DNA of 64,000 bases from Nostocoides sp. F2B08 (GTDB taxonomy: Bacteria > Actinomycetota > Actinomycetes > Actinomycetales > Dermatophilaceae), in the NCBI RefSeq assembly GCF_009184895.1, contig NZ_WESE01000001.1, forward strand, positions 310,001-374,000, given 5' to 3'. The notes under the pieces were generated by a model, which saw only the letters and a list, made by a program, of their open reading frames with translations, made no database searches and was not told where the DNA came from. Shown piece by piece: positions 27,182-36,432 of the stretch. The position numbers and the translations under genes were made by a program. The stretch's first letter is position 1, and every line of letters starts with the position of its first letter.

Positions 27182-27311
27182 GACCGGAGACTCTGCCCGA
27201 GGATCGGAACGTGCCCCGAGAGTTATCCACATCCATGCTGGAAGGGCCGTCGACCACCCATTCGACGGAACCCGGTCCGGACGGACATGAAGCCACGGCA
27301 GTGCGGCCGGT

Positions 27312-28166
27312 TCAGCTGAAGACGACCGTCCGGTCGCCGTTGAGCAGGACCCTGCTCTCGGCGTGCCAGCGGACGGCCCGGGCCAGGACGCGCGACTCGC
27401 TCTCCTCGCCGGCCCGAACGAGGTCCTCCGGCGTCATCCGGTGGTCGACCCGCATGACGTCCTGCTCGATGATGGGCCCCTCGTCGAGGTCGGCCGTGAC
27501 ATAGTGCGCCGTGGCTCCGACGAGCTTGACCCCGCGGCGGAATGCCTGGTGATAGGGCTTGGCCCCCTTGAACGACGGCAGGAACGAGTGGTGGATGTTG
27601 ATCACCCGCCCGGACAGCTCCCGCGAGAGGTCGTCGGACAGGATCTGCATGTAGCGGGCGAGGACGACGAGGTCGATGTCGTGCTCGGCGAGCAGGTCTC
27701 GCAAGCGGCCCTCCGCCTCTGCCTTGGTGTCCGCGGTGACGGGGATGACGACGAACGGGATGCCGTACATCGTGGCCAGCGGCTCGAGGTCGGGATGGTT
27801 GGAGACGATGACGGGGATGTCGATGTTGAGCGCTCCGCTGTTCCAGCGGAAGAGCAGGTCGTTGAGGCAGTGGCCGAACCGGCTCACCATGATCATGGTC
27901 CGCACCGGGCGTCGAGCGTCCTGGATGGCCCAGTCCATGCCCAGGCGTTCGGCCGTGGGGGCAATGATCCGCCGCCACTCGTCGATCCCCGGCCCACCCG
28001 AGGCGACCGAGTACGCGATCCGCATGAAGAACGTGTCGCTTCCGTCGTCGTCGAACTGCTGGCTCTCCTCGATGTTCGCCCCGTGCTCGAAGAGCACCTG
28101 GGTCACCGCCGCGACGATTCCGGGACGGTCCGGACAGGAGAGGGTGAGGATGGCATCGGCGCGCAT
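27312..28166 (-). CDS. purU: Formyltetrahydrofolate deformylase
   Basis: A 284-residue enzyme hydrolysing 10-formyl-tetrahydrofolate to formate and tetrahydrofolate, balancing one-carbon pools for purine synthesis. An N-terminal ACT domain (residues 5-80, LSCPDRPGIVAAV) precedes a formyl-transferase fold. The catalytic Asn/His region (NIHHSFLPSFKGAKPYHQA) and aspartate (TADLDEGPIIEQD) are intact. No clear ribosome-binding site precedes the ATG. It lies downstream of the PHP gene on the same strand with a 69-base gap. Confidence 0.93.
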   Translation of the reverse strand: MRADAILTLSCPDRPGIVAAVTQVLFEHGANIEESQQFDDDGSDTFFMRIAYSVASGGPGIDEWRRIIAPTAERLGMDWAIQDARRPVRTMIMVSRFGHCLNDLLFRWNSGALNIDIPVIVSNHPDLEPLATMYGIPFVVIPVTADTKAEAEGRLRDLLAEHDIDLVVLARYMQILSDDLSRELSGRVINIHHSFLPSFKGAKPYHQAFRRGVKLVGATAHYVTADLDEGPIIEQDVMRVDHRMTPEDLVRAGEESESRVLARAVRWHAESRVLLNGDRTVVFS

Positions 28167-28235
28167 GGGACAAGCATGCGGGGTGCGGCGGGTTCGGTCC
28201 CAACCGGTCCACTCACCGAAAGCGCCCGGCCGGGC

Positions 28236-29084
28236 TCAGGCCGGCAGGTATGCGGTGCCCCAGCATGCAGCCAGGATCGCCTCGAGCGCCTGCGGGTCGG
28301 TCCGGTTCTCACCGATGAGGTTGGACTTGCCGGCACCGTGGTAGTCGCTCGATCCCGTCACGACGAGACCGAGCTCGTCGGCGAGGCCGCGCAGCTCGCG
28401 ACGGGCCGCCTCGTCGTGGTCCCGGTGGTCCACCTCGATGCCGAGCAAGCCTGCCGCGGCCAGGTCGGCGATGAGCTCGGGCGTGACCCCCCGGAGCTGG
28501 CGGTCGGTGTAGGGGTGCGCGATGACCGCGGCGCCACCGGCCGCCACGACGATCTCGACGGCGCGGACCGGGTCCGGCGCGTAGTGGCTCACGTAGTACG
28601 GGCTCCCGTCGTGCAGATAGCGACGGAAGGCTTCGTCACGATCGACCACGACACCGGCTGCGACCATCGCGTCAGCCAGGTGCGGCCGGCCGAGCGTCGC
28701 ACCCTCTGCCACCTGCGCCCGGACCTGGTCCATCGTGATCGGCACGTCGTCCGCGACGAGCCGGTCGACGATCCGGTCCAGCCGAGTGAGTCGCGACTCC
28801 CGCGCAAGGGCCATTTCGTGTTCGAGGTCGGCGTCGTCGGGTGAGGGGAGGTAGGCGAGGAGGTGGATGCTGCGCCCGTCGCGACGGCACGAGACCTCGA
28901 TGCCGCGCACGAGCCCGATGCCGAGTGCGCCGGCCGCCTCCGCCGCCTCGTCCCACCCACCGACGGTGTCGTGGTCGGTCAGCGCCACGACGTCGAGACC
29001 GGCCCGGACGGCGGCGGCGATGACCTGCGCAGGCGGCTCGGTGCCGTCGCTGACACTGGAGTGGGTGTGCAGGTCGATCTCCAT
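28236..29084 (-). CDS. PHP-domain phosphoesterase (RNase AM/TrpH-like)
   Basis: A 282-residue PHP metallophosphoesterase like RNase AM (TrpH), which acts on nucleoside 3',5'-bisphosphates and short RNA 5' ends. Metal-site motifs are all present: DLHTHSSVSDG at the N-terminus, LTDHDT near 37, GIEVSC near 62, IAHPY near 190 and SSDYHG near 250. ATG 29084 has TAGGCT (29092-29097) 7 bases upstream and no ribosome-binding site, so a leaderless transcript is likely. The stop is in a GTATGCGGT context at 28,248. Confidence 0.88.
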   Translation of the reverse strand: MEIDLHTHSSVSDGTEPPAQVIAAAVRAGLDVVALTDHDTVGGWDEAAEAAGALGIGLVRGIEVSCRRDGRSIHLLAYLPSPDDADLEHEMALARESRLTRLDRIVDRLVADDVPITMDQVRAQVAEGATLGRPHLADAMVAAGVVVDRDEAFRRYLHDGSPYYVSHYAPDPVRAVEIVVAAGGAAVIAHPYTDRQLRGVTPELIADLAAAGLLGIEVDHRDHDEAARRELRGLADELGLVVTGSSDYHGAGKSNLIGENRTDPQALEAILAACWGTAYLPA

Positions 29085-29143
29085 GACCGTCAGCCTAGGC
29101 AGGACGCGGCGCCGCGTGCCGAACCGGAGGACGCCGCCACGGC

Positions 29144-30208
29144 TCAGCGTCTCGGCATGAGCACGGTGTAGTCGAGGTCGAGGACGACCTCCGGGAGGTA
29201 GCGGCCGTCGTCGCCCCGGAGCGGGAAGTCCGAGCACGCGCGGTCCTTGGTCGCGACCGTGCGGATCCGCAAGGCGCCGAGGTCGTCGCGACCCGGCAGC
29301 TCGAGTCGGTCGAGCACCTCCGACCAGGCGTAGACCGTGTCCCCGGCGAAGGTCGGGTTGCTGTGCGTGCCGCCGTTGATCGCGGCGATCCACACGGCGT
29401 TCGCCAACCCGTTGTAGGACAGTGCCCGCGCGATCGAGATGACGTGACCGCCGTAGACGATCCGCCGGCCGAACCGCCCCTGGCTCTCGACGTGCTGGTT
29501 GAAGTGCACCTTCGCGGTGTTGTGCCAGAGCCGTGTCGCCGTCATGTGCTCGGCCTCTTCGACGGTCATCGCGTCGACGTGGTCGATCCGCTCCCCCGGC
29601 TCGTAGTCGTCCCACAGGTGAGGGCTCCCGCCGAGGGCGGTGTCGTAGTCGGCGCCGCTCAGTCCGGTCGGCACGATCAGCTCCGCCGCGTCGACGGCTC
29701 CCGGCAGCTCGGGGACGACCGTCTCGGAGGAGGGCGAGTCCTCGTCCCGTTTGCGGACCATGACCCACCGGACGTAGTCCAGGACGACGCCGTCGTCCTG
29801 GTTGGTCCCGGTGGAGTGGACATAGACCACCCCGGTCCGGCCGTCCCGGTTCGCCTTGACGCCGATGACCGTCGAGCGCGCGGAGAGGGTGTCTCCGGGG
29901 AACACGGGTGCGGTGAAGCGGCACGCTGCGTAGCCGAGGTTGGCGACGGCGTTGAGCGAGACCTGCGGAACGGTCTTGCCGAACACGGTGTGGAAGACGA
30001 TGAGGGGGTCGAGCGGCAGGCGTTCCAGCCCCATGGCCCGTGCGACCGTCTCCCCCGAGGTGAGCGAGAAGCGCGAACCGTAGAGAGCGGTGTAGAGCGC
30101 CGCATCCCCCGTGGTGACGGTGCGCGGGCTGCTGTGGAGCAGCTCCTGGCCGACGTGGAAGTCCTCGAAGAAGTGGCCGGCGTCGGTCTTCAGGGAGTGG
30201 GTCGTCAT
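29144..30208 (-). CDS. Double MaoC-domain hydratase, probable mesaconyl-CoA hydratase
   Basis: A 354-residue tandem hot-dog protein resembling mesaconyl-(beta-methylmalyl-)CoA hydratase (Mch) of the ethylmalonyl-CoA pathway. The N-terminal repeat spans about 10-150 and the C-terminal about 180-350; the hydratase-2-like active-site region is HFNQHVESQGRFGRRIVYGG. AGGA lies 8 bases before the ATG. CoA-ester lyases and an acyl-CoA dehydrogenase that could complete the pathway lie 17-24 kb away. Another MaoC function cannot be excluded. Confidence 0.75.
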   Translation of the reverse strand: MTTHSLKTDAGHFFEDFHVGQELLHSSPRTVTTGDAALYTALYGSRFSLTSGETVARAMGLERLPLDPLIVFHTVFGKTVPQVSLNAVANLGYAACRFTAPVFPGDTLSARSTVIGVKANRDGRTGVVYVHSTGTNQDDGVVLDYVRWVMVRKRDEDSPSSETVVPELPGAVDAAELIVPTGLSGADYDTALGGSPHLWDDYEPGERIDHVDAMTVEEAEHMTATRLWHNTAKVHFNQHVESQGRFGRRIVYGGHVISIARALSYNGLANAVWIAAINGGTHSNPTFAGDTVYAWSEVLDRLELPGRDDLGALRIRTVATKDRACSDFPLRGDDGRYLPEVVLDLDYTVLMPRR

Positions 30209-30314
30209 GAACTCATCCTGACGGCTGCGGTCCGCCCGCCGACTACCACCCCGGTATGCGGTTGGTCACCCAGGTGCCTCACACCGGGCTCCTCACGGTC
30301 GCCACGCACGCGGC

Positions 30315-30320
30315 TAGGGT
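30315..30320 (+). promoter_or_regulatory. Predicted -10 box of glpK (leaderless)
   Basis: TAGGGT lies 6 bases before the glpK ATG. GGAG overlaps the short remaining spacer, so the transcript could be leaderless or nearly so. Confidence 0.45.
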
Positions 30321-30326
30321 GGAGAT

Positions 30327-31853
30327 ATGGCTGAGTTCGTGGGCGCCGTGGACCAGGGAACGACGAGCACGCGCTTCATGGTGTTCGACGTCGAGGGACG
30401 TGAGGTCGCCCGCCACCAGCTCGAGCACGAGCAGATCCTCCCCCGCGCCGGCTGGGTCGAGCACAACCCCCTGGAGATCTGGGAGCGCACCGAGACGGTC
30501 ATCCAGTCGGTCCTCACCAGCGCGCGCATCTCCCCGTCGGACCTCGCGGCGATCGGGATCACCAACCAGCGCGAGACCGCCGTCGTGTGGGACCGGCGCA
30601 CGGGCCGTCCGCTGCACAATGCGATCGTCTGGCAGGACACGCGAACGGACTCGATCGCCAAGGCGCTGGACGCCGACGGGCGCGGAGACGTGATCCGGAC
30701 CCGGGCCGGACTGCCACCCGCTCCGTACTTCTCGGCGGGCAAGGTGCAGTGGCTTCTCGACAACGTCGATGGTCTGCGCGCCCTCGCTGAGAGCGGCGAC
30801 GCGCTGTTCGGAACACCGGACACGTGGGTGGTCTGGAACCTCACCGGCGGGCCCAACGGAGGCCGACACGTCACCGACGTGACCAACGCCAGCCGCACCA
30901 TGCTCATGGATCTGCAGACCTTGGACTGGGACGAGGAGCTGCTCGGGTTCTTCGGCATCCCGCGCGCCATGCTCCCTGAGATCGTCCCGAGTAGCCATGC
31001 CACCGCATACGGCTCGACGGTCGGCCTGCGCGGCGCGGAAGTGCCGATCACGGGCGTCCTGGGCGACCAGCAGGCGGCGACCGTCGGCCAGGTGTGCTTC
31101 ACCCCGGGCATGGCCAAGAACACCTACGGCACGGGCAACTTCATGCTCATGAACACCGGCACCGAGCTGGTGCGCAGTCGGCACGGCCTCCTGACGACCG
31201 TCGCCTACCGGTTCGGCGACCAGGACCCCGTGTATGCGCTCGAGGGCTCGATCGCCGTGACCGGCAGCGCGGTGCAGTGGCTGCGCGACCAGCTCGGCAT
31301 CATCAGCGGCGCGAGCGAGATCGAGACGCTCGCCCGCAGTGTCGAGGACACCGGCGGCATGTACTTCGTGCCGGCGTTCTCCGGCCTGTTCGCCCCGTAC
31401 TGGCGCAGCGACGCCCGGGGAGCCATCGTCGGAATGTCGCGCTACAACACCAACGCCCACCTCGCCCGGGCGACCCTCGAGGCGATCTGCTACCAGACCA
31501 AGGACGTCGCGGACGCGATGGTCGCCGATGTCGAGGCCAGCGGCTGCACGATCGATCTCGACGTGCTGCGCGTCGACGGAGGCGTGACCGCCAACGACCT
31601 GTGCATGCAGCTCCAGGCCGACATCCTCGGTGTCCCCGTGAGCAAGCCGGTCGTCGCCGAGACGACCGCTCTCGGCGCCGCCTACGCCGCGGGCCTGGCG
31701 GCCGGCGTCTGGGCGGGTACCGACGAGCTCACGGCGAACTGGCACGAGGCGCGCCGTTGGGATCCCTCGTGGAACGACGAGCAGCGGGAGAACGGCTACG
31801 CCGGTTGGCGCAAGGCCGTCGAACGGACACTGGACTGGGTCGACGTCGACTGA
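30327..31853 (+). CDS. glpK: Glycerol kinase
   Basis: A 508-residue FGGY-family kinase phosphorylating glycerol to glycerol 3-phosphate with ATP. The N-terminal phosphate loop ([12 protein letters not shown]), substrate region ([17 protein letters not shown]), catalytic-aspartate region ([10 protein letters not shown]) and FGGY signatures ([23 protein letters not shown]) are present at normal length. glpD follows 51 bases downstream, so glycerol is converted to dihydroxyacetone phosphate by adjacent genes. No glpF facilitator is present in the window. Confidence 0.96.
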   Translation: MAEFVGAVDQGTTSTRFMVFDVEGREVARHQLEHEQILPRAGWVEHNPLEIWERTETVIQSVLTSARISPSDLAAIGITNQRETAVVWDRRTGRPLHNAIVWQDTRTDSIAKALDADGRGDVIRTRAGLPPAPYFSAGKVQWLLDNVDGLRALAESGDALFGTPDTWVVWNLTGGPNGGRHVTDVTNASRTMLMDLQTLDWDEELLGFFGIPRAMLPEIVPSSHATAYGSTVGLRGAEVPITGVLGDQQAATVGQVCFTPGMAKNTYGTGNFMLMNTGTELVRSRHGLLTTVAYRFGDQDPVYALEGSIAVTGSAVQWLRDQLGIISGASEIETLARSVEDTGGMYFVPAFSGLFAPYWRSDARGAIVGMSRYNTNAHLARATLEAICYQTKDVADAMVADVEASGCTIDLDVLRVDGGVTANDLCMQLQADILGVPVSKPVVAETTALGAAYAAGLAAGVWAGTDELTANWHEARRWDPSWNDEQRENGYAGWRKAVERTLDWVDVD

Positions 31854-31904
31854 CGCCGGCCAGAACAGGTCGATGTCGCAGATCGACCGGAAGGGACGAA
31901 CCGA

Positions 31905-33620
31905 ATGACCCTCAACCGCCACCAGCGGGCCGCCGCCATCGAGCGGATGACCTCGGATGAGCCTCTCGACGTCCTCGTCATCGGTGGTGGCGTGGTCGGT
32001 GGAGGCGTTGCGCTCGACGCCGTCACCCGAGGGCTGTCCACCGGACTCGTCGAGGCGCGTGACTATTCCAGTGGCACGTCCTCGCGCTCGAGCAAGCTCA
32101 TCCACGGCGGTCTGCGCTATCTCGAGATGCTCGACTTCGGTCTCGTGCACGAGGCCCTGCAGGAGCGGGGTCTGCTCCTGACGAAGATCGCACCCCACCT
32201 CGTGCAGCCGGTCTCGTTCATGTATCCGCTCTCGAAGCCGGCCTGGGAGCGGTTCTACGTCGGCTCGGGGATCGCTCTGTACGACGGCCTGGCGTTCGGG
32301 GTGGGCCAGACCGGGGGGATGCCGCGGCACCGGCACCTGCGCAAGAAGAATGCGCTGCAGCTCATGCCCAGTCTCAAGCCCTCGGCGCTCAGCGGCGCGA
32401 TCCAGTACTACGACGCACAGGTCGACGACGCCCGCTTCGTGTTGGAGCTGGTCAGAACGGCCGCCCAGCACGGGGCCCACGTCGCCAACCGGGTCAAGGT
32501 CGAGGAACTGCTCCGGGATGACTCCGGGCGCGTCACCGGTGTCGTGGCGCTCGACGACACCGACGGTCGCCGCCTGACGATCCACGCCCGGCATGTGATC
32601 TCGGCGACGGGCGTCTGGACCGACGAGATCCAGCAGATGGTGGGCGCCGACGGCCCGCTCAAGGTGGCAGCCAGCAAGGGCGTGCACCTCGTCGTGCCGA
32701 AGGACCGAATCGACTCCCAGACGGGCGTGATCTTCAAGACCGAGAAGTCGGTGCTGTTCCTCATCCCGTGGGACGAGCACTGGATCGTCGGCACCACCGA
32801 CACCCCGTGGAAGTACGACAAGCAGCATCCGGCCGCGACGTCCGCCGATATCGACTACCTGCTCGACACGGTCAACGAGGTACTCGTCACCCCGCTGACC
32901 CGCGACGACATCGATGGCGTGTTCGTCGGCCTCCGCCCGCTGATCGCGCCGACCGACCCGGACGACACGGCCTCGACGACCAAGATCTCCCGCGAGCACG
33001 TCTGCGCCTGTCCCGCGCCAGGTCTGGTGCTGGTCGCCGGCGGCAAGTACACGACGTATCGCATCATGGCCAAGGACGCGGTGGACCTCGCCCTGGCCGA
33101 GCTCGGCAAGGAGATGCCGGAGTCGATCACCGAGAAGATCCCGCTGGCCGGGGCCATCGGCTGGGACTGGCTGAGCGAGCGTCCCCACATCCTCGCCAGG
33201 GGCACCGACATCGACGACGTCGCGATCGAGAACCTGCTCGAGCGCTACGGCACGCTGACCAAGGAGCTGATCGCCCTCATCCAGGCCGACCCCACCCTGG
33301 GTGAGCGCCTGCCCGGTGGCGAGGAGCACCTCAAGGTCGAGCTCGTCTATGCAGCGGCCTCCGAGGGCGCGCTGCACCTGACCGACGCGCTGACCCGGCG
33401 CACCCGAATCTCGATCGAGGCCCGGGACCGGGGGTTGTCCGCGGCCGAGCCGGCGGCTCGCCTGATGGCGCCCCTGCTCGGCTGGGACGAAGAGCGGATC
33501 CGGTGGGAGATCGACCTGTACCGTCGACGCGTCGAGGCGGAGATGAGCAGCCAGACGATGCCGGACGACGAGAGCAGCAACGAGGTGCGCACGGCGGTGC
33601 GGGAGACGAGCCTCTCGTGA
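31905..33620 (+). CDS. glpD: Aerobic glycerol-3-phosphate dehydrogenase
   Basis: A 571-residue FAD enzyme oxidising glycerol 3-phosphate to dihydroxyacetone phosphate and feeding electrons to quinones at the membrane. The FAD-binding motif VIGGGVVGGGVALDA is near residue 26, the family signature (SSRSSKLIHGGLRYL) near 65, and the GlpD C-terminal helical cap covers about 400-530. GAAGGGA lies 8 bases before the ATG. It forms an operon with glpK. Confidence 0.95.
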   Translation: MTLNRHQRAAAIERMTSDEPLDVLVIGGGVVGGGVALDAVTRGLSTGLVEARDYSSGTSSRSSKLIHGGLRYLEMLDFGLVHEALQERGLLLTKIAPHLVQPVSFMYPLSKPAWERFYVGSGIALYDGLAFGVGQTGGMPRHRHLRKKNALQLMPSLKPSALSGAIQYYDAQVDDARFVLELVRTAAQHGAHVANRVKVEELLRDDSGRVTGVVALDDTDGRRLTIHARHVISATGVWTDEIQQMVGADGPLKVAASKGVHLVVPKDRIDSQTGVIFKTEKSVLFLIPWDEHWIVGTTDTPWKYDKQHPAATSADIDYLLDTVNEVLVTPLTRDDIDGVFVGLRPLIAPTDPDDTASTTKISREHVCACPAPGLVLVAGGKYTTYRIMAKDAVDLALAELGKEMPESITEKIPLAGAIGWDWLSERPHILARGTDIDDVAIENLLERYGTLTKELIALIQADPTLGERLPGGEEHLKVELVYAAASEGALHLTDALTRRTRISIEARDRGLSAAEPAARLMAPLLGWDEERIRWEIDLYRRRVEAEMSSQTMPDDESSNEVRTAVRETSLS

Positions 33621-33684
33621 GCGATCGACAGCCGGCTCGGCACGGGGCCCTCCGCGGTGCCGGCCGGCGGCGCAAGGAGCCGTG

Positions 33685-34059
33685 ATGCCGCTGCCCCGCT
33701 GGTTGGCCCAGATCAACAAGCGCGTCTTCAACCCCATCGAGATCCGCCGCGGTGTCCGGCCGGTGCTCATCCATACCGGCCGGTCCTCGGGACGCACGTA
33801 CCGCACTCCCCTCGACGCGCACCGTCTGCCCGACGGCTACGTCTTCATCCCTATGTACGGACCGCGAACCGACTGGGTCCGCAACGTCCTGTCCGCCCAA
33901 CGGGCTCGCCTGCTCGTCGACGGCACGGAAATCGAGCTGCGCGCGCCACGGCTGGTGGCGAAGAAGGACGTCTGGCCCTTGCTGCCCGCCGCCACGAAGA
34001 CGCCTCCGACCATCACCGACCAGTCATCCCTGCTCCGCATGGACATCGTGTCCTCGTAG
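33685..34059 (+). CDS. DDN/nitroreductase-family deazaflavin-dependent protein
   Basis: A 124-residue split-barrel protein of the deazaflavin-dependent nitroreductase (DDN) family, expected to use cofactor F420 or a flavin to reduce quinones or similar compounds. The family segment LIHTGRSSGRTYRTPLDAH is near residues 29-47, followed by FIPMYG and VRNV. ATG 33685 follows AAGGAG; a GTG lies just before it. The protein ends earlier (about residue 124) than typical members, so the C-terminus may be lost. It starts the decayed 34-39.5 kb stretch. Confidence 0.75.
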   Translation: MPLPRWLAQINKRVFNPIEIRRGVRPVLIHTGRSSGRTYRTPLDAHRLPDGYVFIPMYGPRTDWVRNVLSAQRARLLVDGTEIELRAPRLVAKKDVWPLLPAATKTPPTITDQSSLLRMDIVSS

Positions 34060-34282
34060 AGGACGCCAATCGCCGAGAGCGAGGTGATCGTCAGCCTCGT
34101 GGACGCGCTCGTGACCGAGCAGCCGTGAGATGTCGGCCCAGGACTCGGCCGCGCAGCTCGGCTCTGCGATGGAGCGGTATCTGTCCGAGGTCGACGACCA
34201 GCGCATCGCCGGCGTCCAGGAGACCCTCGGGGAGTTGCTGCCGTCGCGGGCGGCTGAGATGAGTAGGGCGACAGCGGCCGTG
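34060..34282 (+). other. Decayed segment, possible regulator remnant
   Basis: No intact gene is present. A frame reading EVIVSLVDALVTEQP ends at 34128, and a second reading SAMERYLSEVDDQRIAGVQE starts at 34130. These look like the C-terminal helices of a winged-helix regulator broken by a stop, but they are too short to assign. The second frame runs directly into the serine-hydrolase fragment that follows. Confidence 0.35.
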
Positions 34283-34505
34283 ACACTGCACCAGCTCCTC
34301 ACCCACACCGGCGGTTTCCCGCCGAGGGGAGCCCGGCGACTGGGCGGAGCAGTCGACGAGCGCCCAGGTGCAGGCGAACGACCGCAGCTACGGGTACATG
34401 TGGTGGATCACCGACGACGCCGACGCGCCCGGCTCACCACACGTTCACCAGGGCAGCCCCGGAACGACTGACAAGACTCGCCGCATCCCCCATCTGGCCG
34501 ACTGA
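34283..34505 (+). pseudogene. Remnant of a beta-lactamase-type serine hydrolase
   Basis: Two pieces of one family lie in different frames. The first (about 34283-34320) encodes LHQLLTHTGGFPP, the conserved block after the catalytic SxxK in class C beta-lactamase-like hydrolases. The second (about 34338-34505) encodes a C-terminal block including SYGYMWWITDDAD and HVHQG. The hundreds of residues expected between them, including the Y-x-N motif, are gone and there is a frameshift. This is a deleted, frameshifted relic. Confidence 0.7.
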
Positions 34506-34628
34506 GACCACATCTCCGGCCGACGCCGTCGCTGCCCGGCGTCCTGCTGTCCGCCTCGGCCGCCCGTAGACGCGCCGACCCCCTTGGGTGGACACTGAGG
34601 AATCGCTCGTCGTCTGGGCGGGCCGGCC

Positions 34629-34814
34629 GTGGGAGCCGCTATGGGAATGATGATGCTCTGGATGGTGGTCGGCCTTCTCGTTGCGATTGTGATCGCCGTC
34701 GTTGTGGATCGCCGCCGCGGTCCGTCAGGTCCTCGAGATCGCACCGCCTCGAGCGCGCGGAACCGTTCCGACCATGGTCACGACAGTTTCACCTGGCCTG
34801 GCGCAGGCGGTTGA
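34629..34814 (+). CDS. Possible small membrane protein
   Basis: A 61-codon frame starting GTG (34629) or an internal ATG at 34641. It encodes one hydrophobic segment (MMLWMVVGLLVAIVIAVVV) followed by RRR and a polar tail. This resembles short single-pass membrane proteins, perhaps a truncated one. No good ribosome-binding site is visible and it lies in decayed DNA, so translation is uncertain. The rest of the region up to 34925 shows nothing else supportable. Confidence 0.35.
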   Translation: MGAAMGMMMLWMVVGLLVAIVIAVVVDRRRGPSGPRDRTASSARNRSDHGHDSFTWPGAGG

Positions 34815-34925
34815 CCCAAGCGGACCCCGTATCCGTCGACCCGGCCTCCCTGGGTCGACACCCCGATTCCAGATGCCGGCGTCCGAAGTGAGGAGTAGAC
34901 GCTGGTTGGTGCTCAGGAGGTCGCC

Positions 34926-36116
34926 ATGAAGACATGGACCCGGGCCACCATCGGACTGTCGTTGGCGTTCATCGTGACCGCCTGCACCGGTGCGGGCACA
35001 GATCCCGAGCCCACCGCCAGCATGACAACCGAACCCTCGCCGACAGTGTCCGAGTTGCCTACGGCCCTGCCGTGGCCGGTCGCGCCGGCCTCGGCGCTCC
35101 CGGACGAGAACACGACACCCATGATCACGGAGATGCAGCGATGGGTCGATGGCGGGTTCCTGCCGGGAGCGACCGCGGCCGTGGTCTCCCCGAGGGGCGA
35201 ATGGACCGGGGCTGTGGGCGTGGACGGGCAAGGCGCGACGCTGGAACCGACCTCCGGCATGGCTCTGGCGCAGATCACCCAGACGTTCGTCGCCGCGGAG
35301 GCGCTGCTGCTGGCCGAGCAGGGCAAACTCGACCTAGACGTCCCGGCCTCGACGTACCTGCCGATCCCGCAGCTGGCCAACGGCGCGACCACCAGGCACC
35401 TACTCGGCCACCGCGCCGCGATCCCCGACCCAGGACCGGAGCCCTACGCCTCGGTCTTCACCGCCCCGGACGCGCACTGGTCCGCAGAGCAGTTCCTCGA
35501 ACCTGTGCCGGAGGCCACCGACCCGCCTGGTGAGGAGTTCTACGAGGACACCACCAACTACGTCCTGGCCGGGCTCGTGGTGCAGGAAGCGGCAGGACGC
35601 TCCACGGGTGCAGCACTAGCCGAAGACCTTTGGAGCCCGCTCGGTTTGGAGCGGTTCGCCTACCAGGACGAACAGAGCCTCCCCGAGCCGATCGCGGCCC
35701 CCGGCGAGGACGAGAACGTTCCCGAAGGCCAAACCGGGCGCCCGTACCTGCCCTTCCGCTCCGCGGCCAGCGCGGAAGCCGCAGCCAAGGGCGTCGCCGG
35801 CGATGCGTTGTCGGTGGCCCGGTGGGGATACGAACTCTACGGCGGACACGTGCTCACTCCCGAGAGCGTGGCCCAGCTGACCGACTTCGTGGACGTCGAG
35901 CCTCGCTACGGCCTGGCGACCGTGGACTTCAGTCAACCGTTCTTCTACCGGTGGGGCCTGGACGGCTACGGAATCTGGGGCGGCACCGTCGGCTACCGCA
36001 GCGTCCTGGCCATCTACCCCGACAACCAGCTCAGCGTCGCGATCCTGACCCCTTCAACCGTCGACGCCATCCCCTACGTGCGCCACCTCGTCAACGCCGG
36101 GGGGCTGCGCGACTGA
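34926..36116 (+). CDS. Lipoprotein of the beta-lactamase/serine hydrolase fold, catalytic residues lost
   Basis: A 396-residue predicted lipoprotein with a signal peptide and lipobox (VTAC, Cys20), anchored outside the membrane. The fold matches class C beta-lactamase-related hydrolases (LLLAEQGKLDLD, then NYVLAGLV). The SxxK serine and lysine are replaced: the aligned segment is AQITQTF (115-121). The Y-S-N motif reads YED and the later H-x-G is GGT. It is probably a binding protein rather than an enzyme. A strong AGGAGG lies 6 bases before the ATG. A remnant of a related gene lies 400 bases upstream. Confidence 0.75.
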   Translation: MKTWTRATIGLSLAFIVTACTGAGTDPEPTASMTTEPSPTVSELPTALPWPVAPASALPDENTTPMITEMQRWVDGGFLPGATAAVVSPRGEWTGAVGVDGQGATLEPTSGMALAQITQTFVAAEALLLAEQGKLDLDVPASTYLPIPQLANGATTRHLLGHRAAIPDPGPEPYASVFTAPDAHWSAEQFLEPVPEATDPPGEEFYEDTTNYVLAGLVVQEAAGRSTGAALAEDLWSPLGLERFAYQDEQSLPEPIAAPGEDENVPEGQTGRPYLPFRSAASAEAAAKGVAGDALSVARWGYELYGGHVLTPESVAQLTDFVDVEPRYGLATVDFSQPFFYRWGLDGYGIWGGTVGYRSVLAIYPDNQLSVAILTPSTVDAIPYVRHLVNAGGLRD

Positions 36117-36203
36117 CACCCCGTAGCGACCGCGGACATCTCCACGGCTGACCCCCGGAGTCATCACCCGTCCGCGACGCCGCCTCACACACTAGGAGCG
36201 ATC

Positions 36204-36389
36204 ATGTGGATCCTCGGCTTGACCGTCATATTCCTCATCGTCGCGGTCGCCGCCCTCGTCACCGAGCGCCGCAGGAGCTCACTCGGTGGAGACGCCCGGG
36301 AGGACCGCTTCGTCGATCCGACCAGGGACCGGTACAAGTCCTTGGCTGACAAGGAGCAGGAGCATCCAGATCACGGCACGGCGGGCTGA
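36204..36389 (+). CDS. Small single-pass membrane protein
   Basis: A 61-residue protein with one N-terminal membrane segment (WILGLTVIFLIVAVAALV) followed by ERRRSS and a charged cytoplasmic tail. AGGAG lies 6 bases before the ATG, supporting translation. No family recognised. It follows the lipoprotein gene by 87 bases on the same strand and could act with it at the membrane; that is speculation from position. Confidence 0.55.
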   Translation: MWILGLTVIFLIVAVAALVTERRRSSLGGDAREDRFVDPTRDRYKSLADKEQEHPDHGTAG

Positions 36390-36432
36390 GGCGCGACTCC
36401 GCGCGCCGGGACCCTGACGCTGTGCGAGCCCG

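Noticed and set aside
30279-33806. An 1175-codon open frame on the minus strand
   Set aside because: It is antisense to glpK and glpD, which are unambiguous.
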